From: Paludibacter sp.
Lineage (GTDB): Bacteria > Bacteroidota > Bacteroidia > Bacteroidales > Paludibacteraceae
Length of the DNA: 64,000 nt
Assembly (NCBI GenBank): GCA_031292575.1
Contig: JARLGX010000032.1
Location: forward strand, 1-64,000
Direction: 5' to 3'
Shown: positions 53,640 to 61,655 of the stretch, piece after piece
Position numbering within the stretch: the first letter of the stretch is position 1
Layout of the letters: every line of letters starts with the position of its first letter
The notes under the pieces: generated by a model
Database searches by the model: none
The model's input: the letters and a program-made list of their open reading frames with translations, nothing else
What the model was told of the DNA's origin: nothing
Program-made: the position numbers and the translations under genes

Positions 53640-54881
53640 CTACTTTTTAAATTTCAAATTATAATAGGCAGCAAGAAACCGCATACCAAATGTAGTTCCT
53701 ACATCGCGTTGGGTAATTGTATTTTCACCTTTTCTTGAACGAACACGGGTATCAATCACAGCGCCCCGCAAATTCGGATCGGGATGAGTTTGGCTAAACC
53801 GGTTTACAAGCAACCAGTTGGCACTGCGTTCGTAATTCGGAATAAATTCAGTAAATCCATATCCTGCCAACCGAATCCAGATAATTCCGGCAAATGCAGT
53901 AGCAGAGCCACACACGGAACTTTTATCGGACTTGCCATTCAGGAAATTATCGTAATAAATGGTACCATCTTTTGTTTGAACCCCGGCATAAAGACGTGCC
54001 GTGCGGGCGGCTGATTCCAGATACTTTTTGTCTTTTGTCAGGTCATACGCATCAAGCAATGATTCGGCATACCAAAGATTAAACCGCGGATGAAAAGATT
54101 TCTTTTCGATGCTATTCGGCGTAAAATTCATCCAGGCACCTTCGGGAGTTTGTTTGTCTAAAATGCTGTTACAAAGAAGAATATAGGCATTCAAAAAGAC
54201 AGTATCTCCGGTATATTCATAAACGTCTTTAAACGGCGATCCTTCGGTATTTGGACGGGCAACATCATATAAATCCTGATTTTTTTTATCGGGATGAAAA
54301 GGACTGTTATCTTTCAATATTTCAGCCGTTTTAATGTCGGCAAAATCATAACAAACGCCTTTTTCGGGATAGTACATCTTGTTTTTCAACCATTTAATTG
54401 CTGAAGTTGCCACATTTGCATACTTTTTATCACCGGTTACTTTTGTCAGTTCAAAAAGGCCGTGCGTTCCATCGGTAGTGGTAGCAAATACCACCTGGTT
54501 TTCACCAACATCGTCGCCATGAACCGCCCTGATCATACCTGCAAACCTTGGATCATTTTTGATTTCGAGACTAATCCACCAGTCACCGGCTTTTTTTGCG
54601 GCATCCAAATATTTTTTATCGCCCGTAATTTTATACGTATCGAGCAGTCCAAGAATGATTTGACCCGTGTGCCACGGCACTTCGTACGGATACCATTTGC
54701 CATCAATTAAGTTATAATCGCAGCGCGATTTGCCATCTTTATCCAACACCACGTCAGATGAATACGTTGCCATTTCATTTATAGCTTTGATAAGTTTCTC
54801 AGAACTAATGCCCTGAGCCGAAACGGTTGAATGAATAATTGCCGCCAGGCAAAGCATGAATAGGAATTTTATTTTTGTCAT
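53640..54881 (-). CDS. secreted alpha/alpha-barrel protein, candidate uronide hydrolase
   Basis: The 413-residue protein has a signal peptide (ending VSAQ) and repeated helix pairs of the six-hairpin glycosidase type: HTGQIILGLLDTYKITGDKKYLDAAKKAGDWWI, GTHGLFELTKVTGDKKYANVATSAIKWL, FNLWYAESLLDAYDLTKDKKYLESAARTARLYAG. I do not recognise a specific CAZy family; GH88/GH105-like unsaturated uronyl hydrolases and PL-type toroids share this fold. A hydrolytic role on pectic oligosaccharides follows only from its place between GH28 and the uronate transporter. Confidence 0.7.
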   Translation of the reverse strand: MTKIKFLFMLCLAAIIHSTVSAQGISSEKLIKAINEMATYSSDVVLDKDGKSRCDYNLIDGKWYPYEVPWHTGQIILGLLDTYKITGDKKYLDAAKKAGDWWISLEIKNDPRFAGMIRAVHGDDVGENQVVFATTTDGTHGLFELTKVTGDKKYANVATSAIKWLKNKMYYPEKGVCYDFADIKTAEILKDNSPFHPDKKNQDLYDVARPNTEGSPFKDVYEYTGDTVFLNAYILLCNSILDKQTPEGAWMNFTPNSIEKKSFHPRFNLWYAESLLDAYDLTKDKKYLESAARTARLYAGVQTKDGTIYYDNFLNGKSDKSSVCGSATAFAGIIWIRLAGYGFTEFIPNYERSANWLLVNRFSQTHPDPNLRGAVIDTRVRSRKGENTITQRDVGTTFGMRFLAAYYNLKFKK

Positions 54882-54890
54882 TTTAGTTGG

Positions 54891-56387
54891 TTATTTTAGT
54901 TCAATATCAGTACAATGTATTTGTTTTAGCAGATCAATAGCCGGAATGCCGGTTTTAAAAGTGTCGGAGATTTTTGCACGAATCACATCGTCGAAAACCA
55001 TAAGCGGACGGGCATCGCTGTTTTTCAGATCAAAAGTAATATTCGTGAGTTTAAGCCCTCTGACATGACGTACATACAATGCACTGGAAGGCAAGTACCC
55101 AAACATGGTAGCTTCGGGATATTCGGCGGGCAACTCTTCCACTTTTGCTGCCGCATCTTCGGCAGTTCCACCGCCCGTAGCAATAAAATGTATATCCGAC
55201 AAGGTAATGTTTTCAACGTTCCCGCCTTCCACACCCATGATTGACGAACTGAATTTGCCTGATGAACGGGCAATTACATTGGAAATATTAATTCCGTTCA
55301 TTTTTCCGATTCCGGGTTGAGGTGCTTCCGCGTAATGTTTTCGGGCGCGGTTGCCCAATCGAACAAAAATAGGAACTTGCGGACTGTCAATGACTAAACT
55401 GGAGATATTAATATTTTCCATTAATCCGCCATCAACGATTTCCAGCACAAGTCCTGCAGTGCCTTCCGGCGAACCCGAAATATTAGTTTTAATTTCCGAA
55501 GGACGGATAACACAATTGCTGATGCTTACATTGCGAAACCCGGTCGTGGATTCTGTGCCAAATTTCAACGCATTGCAATGACTGCTGAGCACGCAGTTGG
55601 AAACAACGATATTCTCTGAAATCCTGTCACAAGTACTTTTAAAAGTGATTCCATCATCATCTGTATCACCAATAATGTTGTTGATAACAACGTTTCGACA
55701 GCCATCAATATCCATCATGTCATTGTTGTGATTGGAATGGTTGAACACGTTGATGCCTTCAATGCGCAAATCGTCGCAGCGGATGTACGACTGCATCCAC
55801 ATGGCTGAGTTACGCAGTTCAATCCCAGTTACTCTTACTTTTTGGCAACCGGCAATCCACAACAGGTAGGGACGGTTCCTGTATTTGTCGGGCTTAATTT
55901 TAGTTTTAACCTTAAATGAACTGCCACGGCCATCGATTGTTCCGGTGCCTTCTATCCCGATATTCACGGCGTTACGAGCAAAAATTAATGACTGTGAAAC
56001 CCACGTATCACCAAAAAATCGAAAATCGAGTTGATTGTGCGGGTAATCGGCAATATTGGTAGATCCGATAATTCCGGCACCTTTGTCTACAAAAAGCGTG
56101 ACATTACTTTTCAAATAAATGGTTCCGGTAACAAACTGACCGTTAGCAAAAACAACCCTTCCGCCCGTAACGGTGCAACTATCTATGGCTGATTGAATTG
56201 CCTTCGTGTCAATAGTAAGTCCATCGCCTTTTGCGCCGAATGCTTTTACATTATAATCAATTGCGTTGGCCGGATGTATGAGCACAACGAAAACGGCGAG
56301 TAATAGAAGCCCCCTAACCCCCGAAGGGGGAACAGAGAGGTGTTTTTTGAAATAAAAAATACCTTTGTAATCAAAATTCATAGTCAT
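54891..56387 (-). CDS. GH28 polygalacturonase-family glycosidase
   Basis: The 498-residue secreted right-handed beta-helix protein has a hydrophobic signal (residues about 27-42) and the GH28 entrance motif YNVKAFGAKGDGLTIDTKAIQSAID. Catalytic-region blocks are NNDMMDIDGCRNV (for NxD) and GDTDDDGITFKS (for GDDC). The canonical GHG motif is replaced by SSHCNALKFGTES, so this is a diverged subfamily, perhaps active on rhamnogalacturonan or substituted galacturonan. The N-terminal coding sequence contains a CCCCTAACCCCCGAAGGGGG repeat, unusual inside a gene. Confidence 0.88.
   Translation of the reverse strand: MTMNFDYKGIFYFKKHLSVPPSGVRGLLLLAVFVVLIHPANAIDYNVKAFGAKGDGLTIDTKAIQSAIDSCTVTGGRVVFANGQFVTGTIYLKSNVTLFVDKGAGIIGSTNIADYPHNQLDFRFFGDTWVSQSLIFARNAVNIGIEGTGTIDGRGSSFKVKTKIKPDKYRNRPYLLWIAGCQKVRVTGIELRNSAMWMQSYIRCDDLRIEGINVFNHSNHNNDMMDIDGCRNVVINNIIGDTDDDGITFKSTCDRISENIVVSNCVLSSHCNALKFGTESTTGFRNVSISNCVIRPSEIKTNISGSPEGTAGLVLEIVDGGLMENINISSLVIDSPQVPIFVRLGNRARKHYAEAPQPGIGKMNGINISNVIARSSGKFSSSIMGVEGGNVENITLSDIHFIATGGGTAEDAAAKVEELPAEYPEATMFGYLPSSALYVRHVRGLKLTNITFDLKNSDARPLMVFDDVIRAKISDTFKTGIPAIDLLKQIHCTDIELK
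56308..56333. repeat. CCCCTAACCCCCGAAGGGGG repeat inside the GH28 N-terminus
   Basis: The element encodes residues around 19-27 (SVPPSGVRG) just before the signal hydrophobic stretch. It is the only copy of the family in this window that lies within a reading frame. The true start could therefore be further downstream, but no Met follows before the hydrophobic segment. Confidence 0.6.
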
Positions 56388-56396
56388 GTTTGTTTG

Positions 56397-59300
56397 TTAT
56401 TGCTTTAACTTTTTGCTTAGAGAATAGCTTTTGGGAAGGACGCCAAATTGTTCTTTGAATAACTTGCTAAAATACCGGGCATCGGAGAAGCCTACTTTCT
56501 CAGCCACTTCGGTTACATTGTAAGTGGTCGATTCTAAAAGCAAAGCCGCTCGTTTTAACCGGAATTGCTTTATGTATTCAGCCGGCGATTGATTGACTAA
56601 GGTTTGAAAACGCCGGTAAAGCATTGAACGGGTGATATTCAGGCTTTCGGCCAGCTCGTCAACTCCAAAATTCTCATTGGCAAGATGCTCTTCAATCAGG
56701 TTGATTGTATTGGATAAAAACAAATCGGTGTCGGCGGATATTTCTACTTCTTTCGGATTCACAATCAGTTCCTGTTTAAGCCTTTCCTTCACTTTCGACC
56801 TCATTTTCAACAAAGATTGTATGCGTACTTTCAGGAAAGAAACATCAAAAGGCTTGCTGACAAAGGCATCGGCACCATTTTCATACGCCTGCATTTTATC
56901 ATCTTCCGAGCTCAATCCCGAAAGCATAATGACCATGATATGATTTGTAAATGAATCGTTTTTGAGCTCCTGGCAAAAGTTGTAACCAATGGTAACATTC
57001 ACAAACATGATTTCGGATACGATTAAATCGGGGTGCTTCACCTGAATGGCTTTTTTCACATCGGGTATGGTTGAGAAAACTTCAATTTGAAACATATCTC
57101 CCAATTCACTTTTGAGATATTGCAATAAATTTTCGTCGGAATCAACACAATAAATCAGTGGCAAATGGGTGTTATTCTTTTTCTTGGACAATACATAAGC
57201 ATGTTTCTCAATTCCAATATGTTGGGTGGTGTACAACGGGAAAACTTCGGATTTTTCAACGGGTTGAACTGCCCGTAATTTCTGCAGGTAACTTTCGCCG
57301 ATTGAAATGAAAAACTTAAACTCACTCCCCTGACCCGGGTTACTTTGAACCGAAATTTTACTTTCGTGCAATTCAAGAAAATCCTTTACCAGGGATAAAC
57401 CAATGCCTGTACCGCGCAATTGTGAATTTGAACTTGTCAGGTCTTCCGACCAGAAACGTTCAAAAATCCGTTCGTGATTTTCTTTGGCAATGCCAATGCC
57501 ACTGTCTGAAATGGAAATCCATATTTTATTATCGTTGGCATCCACCGTGCAATTAAACTGAATAGTTCCTCCCTGATTGGTAAATTTAATGGCATTCGAA
57601 AGCAAATTGAACAGCACCATTTCAATTTTTTCAGCATCTACAATCACCAATTGAGTTGTAACATTGGTATTGAAAGTAAAATTCAACCCTTTTTCATCAG
57701 CCAACGCTTTAAATGTTTCGTACACCAATTTTGAAAATTGAATGATATCCAACTCCACTAATTTCAGACTTGCTTTCCCAATATCAATCTTGCGGAACTC
57801 AACTAATTGCCTGACAAAGTGCGATAACCGTTTGGCATTGGTTTGAATGACGTAAAGACTTTCTTTGATTTTATCGGCAGGTAATTCGTCAAAGTTGCTG
57901 ATGATATTCGTTAACGGAGCATGCAATAAGCTGAGTGGCGTTTTAATGGTATTCAGAATATTATGATAATAGCGTATCTTCCATTGCGTCATTTCCTCTT
58001 TTTGCTTCATTAGTTTATAAGCAAAAATCGAACGTGAAATAATGGTTACGGCAATTATTAAAAAGATAAGATACAACGAGTAAGCCCACCAGGTTTTCCA
58101 GGGCGCGGGCAGGACTTTAATGTTCAGTGTTCGGATATTATTCATCCATATACCTGAACTGTTGGTCGCTTTCAGCTGGAATTGGTAGTTGCCCGGAGTT
58201 AAATTTGAATACGAAGTCAGTCTGCGTTGAACATCTGTATAAACCCAGGTAGAATCGAATCCAAGCAACCTGTAGGCATATTTTGTAGATTGAGCGTCCA
58301 ACAACTGAACGGACGAAAATTCGATGGAAAATTGAAAATCACGATAGGTAAGGGTAATTTCCTGCGTTTGATTAATGTCTTTTGAAATGTGTTTGTCATC
58401 GACAAAAAGCGGTTTCCCCAGAATTGAAAATCTTGAAATACATGGTTTTACATCAAACGTATCGGGATGTATGTTTTGAGGATCAAATACAATCAGTCCA
58501 CTTACGCCACCCAGAAAAACCGATCCATCATGACTGATTGTTTCGCCAAATATGTATTGGGCTTTAGCGATAAACGCGTTCGGAATGGGTTCATAATATT
58601 CAGCTTTTTCGTTCCTGATTTTATAAATGCCTTTGATGGTGCTTACCCAGATATTTCCCTGTTTATCTTCCAGAAATCCTTTTACATAAAACCCTTGTTT
58701 CAAACTTTCGTTTTGAAGCGGTTTAACTGTATTTTGCTTTGTATTCAGCATGAAAATTCCTTTTGAAGTTCCAATCAGGATATTTCCGTTTTTGTATTCC
58801 TGAATAGCAGTAATAAACACATTCCCAAAGAGTTGGTTGGGATAGTTTCGTAAACTTTTCACACTGAAATTATCGCCGGTGGTGGTTAAACAAAACAACC
58901 CCAGTTCATCGGAACTAAACCAAATAGCACCGGATTTATCGCAAATAATACTCCGGTGCCGACTTTCGTCCAACTCGGAAGATTGAATTTTATATAACTG
59001 ATTTGTTTTCGCTTTAATAACTCCGATGCCGCCTTCGGTAAAACCAAGCCAGACATTAGAAAACTTATCTTTGCAAGAAGAGTTTACATATCGCAAACCA
59101 TACTTGTTAAGTTGTTTTTCCAAAGTAGCATCGCTATAGAATCGCTTAGTTTTAATATTAAAAAAACGCAGGGTCGATTTCGTACTCAATAAAAGCACGT
59201 TAGGTTCAATCTCAATTATATTTTGAATTTTATTGTCACGGATAAGATTTGTAGGCGTTTCATTATCCAAAAACCGTGTGATTTGATAGGTATTTGCCGA

Positions 59301-60431
59301 TTTATTTATCCAGCGAAATTTATCAATTCCGTTAGCTGTTGCCATCCACACATTGTCATCTTTATCGGTCAATATCGACGAAATGGTATTGTGAGAAGGT
59401 GTATTGGCATTGGTCGGGCTATTCTTAATGCTTAGAAACTCCGGTTTCTTAGGAGTCGGGACAACGTAAAATCCGTCTAAACTTCCAATCCATACATTCG
59501 ATAATTTATCCTGAAAAATAGATATAATGGTGTTTTTGATTTCACTTTTGTTCATTTTGTCAATCCACCAGGTTTCAATTTGGTTGGGATGAACACCCGA
59601 TTCTTCCAACGAGAACCGAACAATTCCTTGTCCGCGAGAGCCAAACCATACTTCATTTCCAATTCCGGCAACACAAATAGCTTCGGTATTGTCAATCATT
59701 TTGGTGAAAGGCTTATCCGATAAAAGTTCTTTGGCACTTTTTCTAAGCACTATCTCATTGATACATACCCACACATATTGATATTTATCTATAAAAATAT
59801 TGTGAACATTGCCGCCTTTTATCAGCGTTTTTATTCGAAGTGGCACTTCAGAAATGGATGTGCTGGCATTGAAATTATCAATAACAATGTCATCCAGTCC
59901 GTTTTCAGTGGCAATTAAGAATTCGTTGCCGGCAACAGGCTGAATATCACTGATTTTATTTCCGGATAATCCTTTTGAAAGGGACAACCTGCGAACTAAT
60001 TTATGAGCGGAGTTGAAAATATAAACGCCCAGGTTTGTGGCTACCCATAAATTTCCCTGCTTATCTTCGGCAAAGGAATTTACATAGGTTTTCATGTCGA
60101 TAGGCGAAATCGGGTTCAGCGTATTATCAGACTGACTGTAAGAGTAAGCTCCAAAACGTGTACCTATCAGAATGTTACCTTTTGAATCGTTGTATAATGA
60201 ATTTATTTCATCGGAGGATAAATCTGAATTAAATATCGATTCTAATCCGTACCCATCAAAACGTCCCAATCCATCATCGGTGCCTAACCACAAAAAACCG
60301 GATTTGTCTTGTAAAATAGCACTTATCTTATTGGTAGACATTCCATTTACATACTTTACAGGCTGTATTTGCGCCATGACAAAACAGTGTATAGTGGTAA
60401 ATAGAACAACTAAACAAGACTTCAGATTCAT
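56397..60431 (-). CDS. hybrid two-component regulator (HTCS) with altered phosphoacceptors
   Basis: The start at 60431 gives a signal peptide (NLKSCLVVLFTT...VMAQ); the frame is open to 60491. The about 1344-residue protein has a periplasmic two-propeller sensor (Reg_prop repeats such as DKSGFLWLGTDDGLGRFDGYG), a Y_Y_Y domain (about 680-760), one membrane helix (about 781-805), a histidine-kinase module, a REC domain (about 1088-1205) and a C-terminal AraC HTH (ITRSMLYRRFQTLVNQSPAEYIKQFRL). Where HTCS proteins read NISHExRTPL, this one reads NILNTIKTPL, with Asn827 at the phosphoacceptor position. The REC phosphoacceptor Asp is Glu1140 (IVSEIM). The ATP lid motifs (FNLLSNAIKF, DSGIGI, GTGIGLSLV) are intact. 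It should control the surrounding pectin genes. Confidence 0.92.
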   Translation of the reverse strand: MNLKSCLVVLFTTIHCFVMAQIQPVKYVNGMSTNKISAILQDKSGFLWLGTDDGLGRFDGYGLESIFNSDLSSDEINSLYNDSKGNILIGTRFGAYSYSQSDNTLNPISPIDMKTYVNSFAEDKQGNLWVATNLGVYIFNSAHKLVRRLSLSKGLSGNKISDIQPVAGNEFLIATENGLDDIVIDNFNASTSISEVPLRIKTLIKGGNVHNIFIDKYQYVWVCINEIVLRKSAKELLSDKPFTKMIDNTEAICVAGIGNEVWFGSRGQGIVRFSLEESGVHPNQIETWWIDKMNKSEIKNTIISIFQDKLSNVWIGSLDGFYVVPTPKKPEFLSIKNSPTNANTPSHNTISSILTDKDDNVWMATANGIDKFRWINKSANTYQITRFLDNETPTNLIRDNKIQNIIEIEPNVLLLSTKSTLRFFNIKTKRFYSDATLEKQLNKYGLRYVNSSCKDKFSNVWLGFTEGGIGVIKAKTNQLYKIQSSELDESRHRSIICDKSGAIWFSSDELGLFCLTTTGDNFSVKSLRNYPNQLFGNVFITAIQEYKNGNILIGTSKGIFMLNTKQNTVKPLQNESLKQGFYVKGFLEDKQGNIWVSTIKGIYKIRNEKAEYYEPIPNAFIAKAQYIFGETISHDGSVFLGGVSGLIVFDPQNIHPDTFDVKPCISRFSILGKPLFVDDKHISKDINQTQEITLTYRDFQFSIEFSSVQLLDAQSTKYAYRLLGFDSTWVYTDVQRRLTSYSNLTPGNYQFQLKATNSSGIWMNNIRTLNIKVLPAPWKTWWAYSLYLIFLIIAVTIISRSIFAYKLMKQKEEMTQWKIRYYHNILNTIKTPLSLLHAPLTNIISNFDELPADKIKESLYVIQTNAKRLSHFVRQLVEFRKIDIGKASLKLVELDIIQFSKLVYETFKALADEKGLNFTFNTNVTTQLVIVDAEKIEMVLFNLLSNAIKFTNQGGTIQFNCTVDANDNKIWISISDSGIGIAKENHERIFERFWSEDLTSSNSQLRGTGIGLSLVKDFLELHESKISVQSNPGQGSEFKFFISIGESYLQKLRAVQPVEKSEVFPLYTTQHIGIEKHAYVLSKKKNNTHLPLIYCVDSDENLLQYLKSELGDMFQIEVFSTIPDVKKAIQVKHPDLIVSEIMFVNVTIGYNFCQELKNDSFTNHIMVIMLSGLSSEDDKMQAYENGADAFVSKPFDVSFLKVRIQSLLKMRSKVKERLKQELIVNPKEVEISADTDLFLSNTINLIEEHLANENFGVDELAESLNITRSMLYRRFQTLVNQSPAEYIKQFRLKRAALLLESTTYNVTEVAEKVGFSDARYFSKLFKEQFGVLPKSYSLSKKLKQ

Positions 60432-60539
60432 AAAACGTGACTTTTTGACAAAGATAATGATTAATGTAAGAAACAAAAAAACAGTGAACAAGATTATTTT
60501 ATCACATGCTTTTGGAGCGGATTACTTTAAAAAAGAACA

Positions 60540-61643
60540 TTAATCTTTTGCATATAATTGATACATTTCGGTGCCGGCAAGCAAAAACGCCCCCACACCA
60601 TACACGTCGGTAGAATTTCCATCAACGATACGCGGAGCATTTCCTACAGGTTGAATATATCCCAGCCTTCCTTCGTCATTGACATAAGAAGTGAGCGTAT
60701 TCCAGGCTTTTATGGTTGGTTGCATATAGACTTTCTTGTCGAGTAAGCCATTGCGTATGCCCCATGCAAAACCGTAGCAGAAAAATGCTGACGCGCTGTT
60801 TTCGGGCATTGGAAAGGATTTAGGGTCGAGTAAACTGGCATGCCACGAACCTTTTGAGTCCTGGAGTTTTAAAATTACGCCGGCCATTTCTTTGAAAATA
60901 TTTTCGTAGTACGGTCTGTTTGGATAATCTTTGGGCAGGTTATCCAAAATGTTGGGAATAGCTGCAAACACCCATCCGTTGCCACGTCCCCAAAACTGCT
61001 TTGCTCCATTTGGCTCTACTAAATTTATACGGGCATTATCGCGGTAATAAAGTTTGTTTTTCGTGTCAAACAATGAATCGGTGCAGGTTTTGAACTCGGA
61101 TTCCATAAAATCCATATATTCTTTTTTACCGGTTAAAGTGTACATGGCAGCGTAAACCGGCGGTGCCATAAACAATGCATCGCACCATGACCAACGTTCG
61201 TTTTTTCCAATCGAATCCGTTTTTTGCATCGGAGCTTTTGACGGATGATCAACTACATAATCCAACCGGTCGATGGTAGGAACAAGGATTTGACGATTTC
61301 CAAACTTTTTGAATAACTCGATATACATTTGCGCCACACAAATATCATCGGCATGATAAATTCGTTTGTTCACATTCCAGCTATTCTTTTTCCCCTGATT
61401 CATCAGAAAATCAAAGTATGCTTTATTATTGGTGAGTTTAGCCCATTCAACCAAACCTTTATACCAAGCGCCATTTGTCCAGTCTAAGTCATTGTGAATC
61501 ACATTCGGCTGATTGGCGATTTGCCAGTCCGCCACTTTATTGCAAATGTTTTTGACCTCATTTTGTTTCCGTTCCGCAAGTGTTGAACACGAAACTGTCA
61601 GGGTGGCGATGGCACCTAAAAATAATACAAAAATATTTCTCAT
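60540..61643 (-). CDS. GH105 unsaturated rhamnogalacturonyl/uronyl hydrolase, lipoprotein
   Basis: The 367-residue protein has a lipobox (TLTVSC) and the GH105 (alpha/alpha)6 barrel. DDICVAQMYIELF, ERWSWCDALFMAPPVYAAMYTLTGKKEYMDF with the catalytic Asp, KQFWGRGNGWVFAAIPNIL, SKGSWHASLLDPKSFP and ENSASAFFCYGFAWGIRNGLLD follow. It removes the unsaturated uronic acid from the non-reducing end of lyase products. It is between the heparinase-fold gene and the HTCS gene, on the same strand, with 12 bp to the gene upstream. Confidence 0.92.
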   Translation of the reverse strand: MRNIFVLFLGAIATLTVSCSTLAERKQNEVKNICNKVADWQIANQPNVIHNDLDWTNGAWYKGLVEWAKLTNNKAYFDFLMNQGKKNSWNVNKRIYHADDICVAQMYIELFKKFGNRQILVPTIDRLDYVVDHPSKAPMQKTDSIGKNERWSWCDALFMAPPVYAAMYTLTGKKEYMDFMESEFKTCTDSLFDTKNKLYYRDNARINLVEPNGAKQFWGRGNGWVFAAIPNILDNLPKDYPNRPYYENIFKEMAGVILKLQDSKGSWHASLLDPKSFPMPENSASAFFCYGFAWGIRNGLLDKKVYMQPTIKAWNTLTSYVNDEGRLGYIQPVGNAPRIVDGNSTDVYGVGAFLLAGTEMYQLYAKD

Positions 61644-61655
61644 ATATCCTTCAAT

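Noticed and set aside
58467-59435. Plus-strand frames inside the HTCS gene
   Set aside because: They are shadows of the beta-propeller repeat coding sequence.
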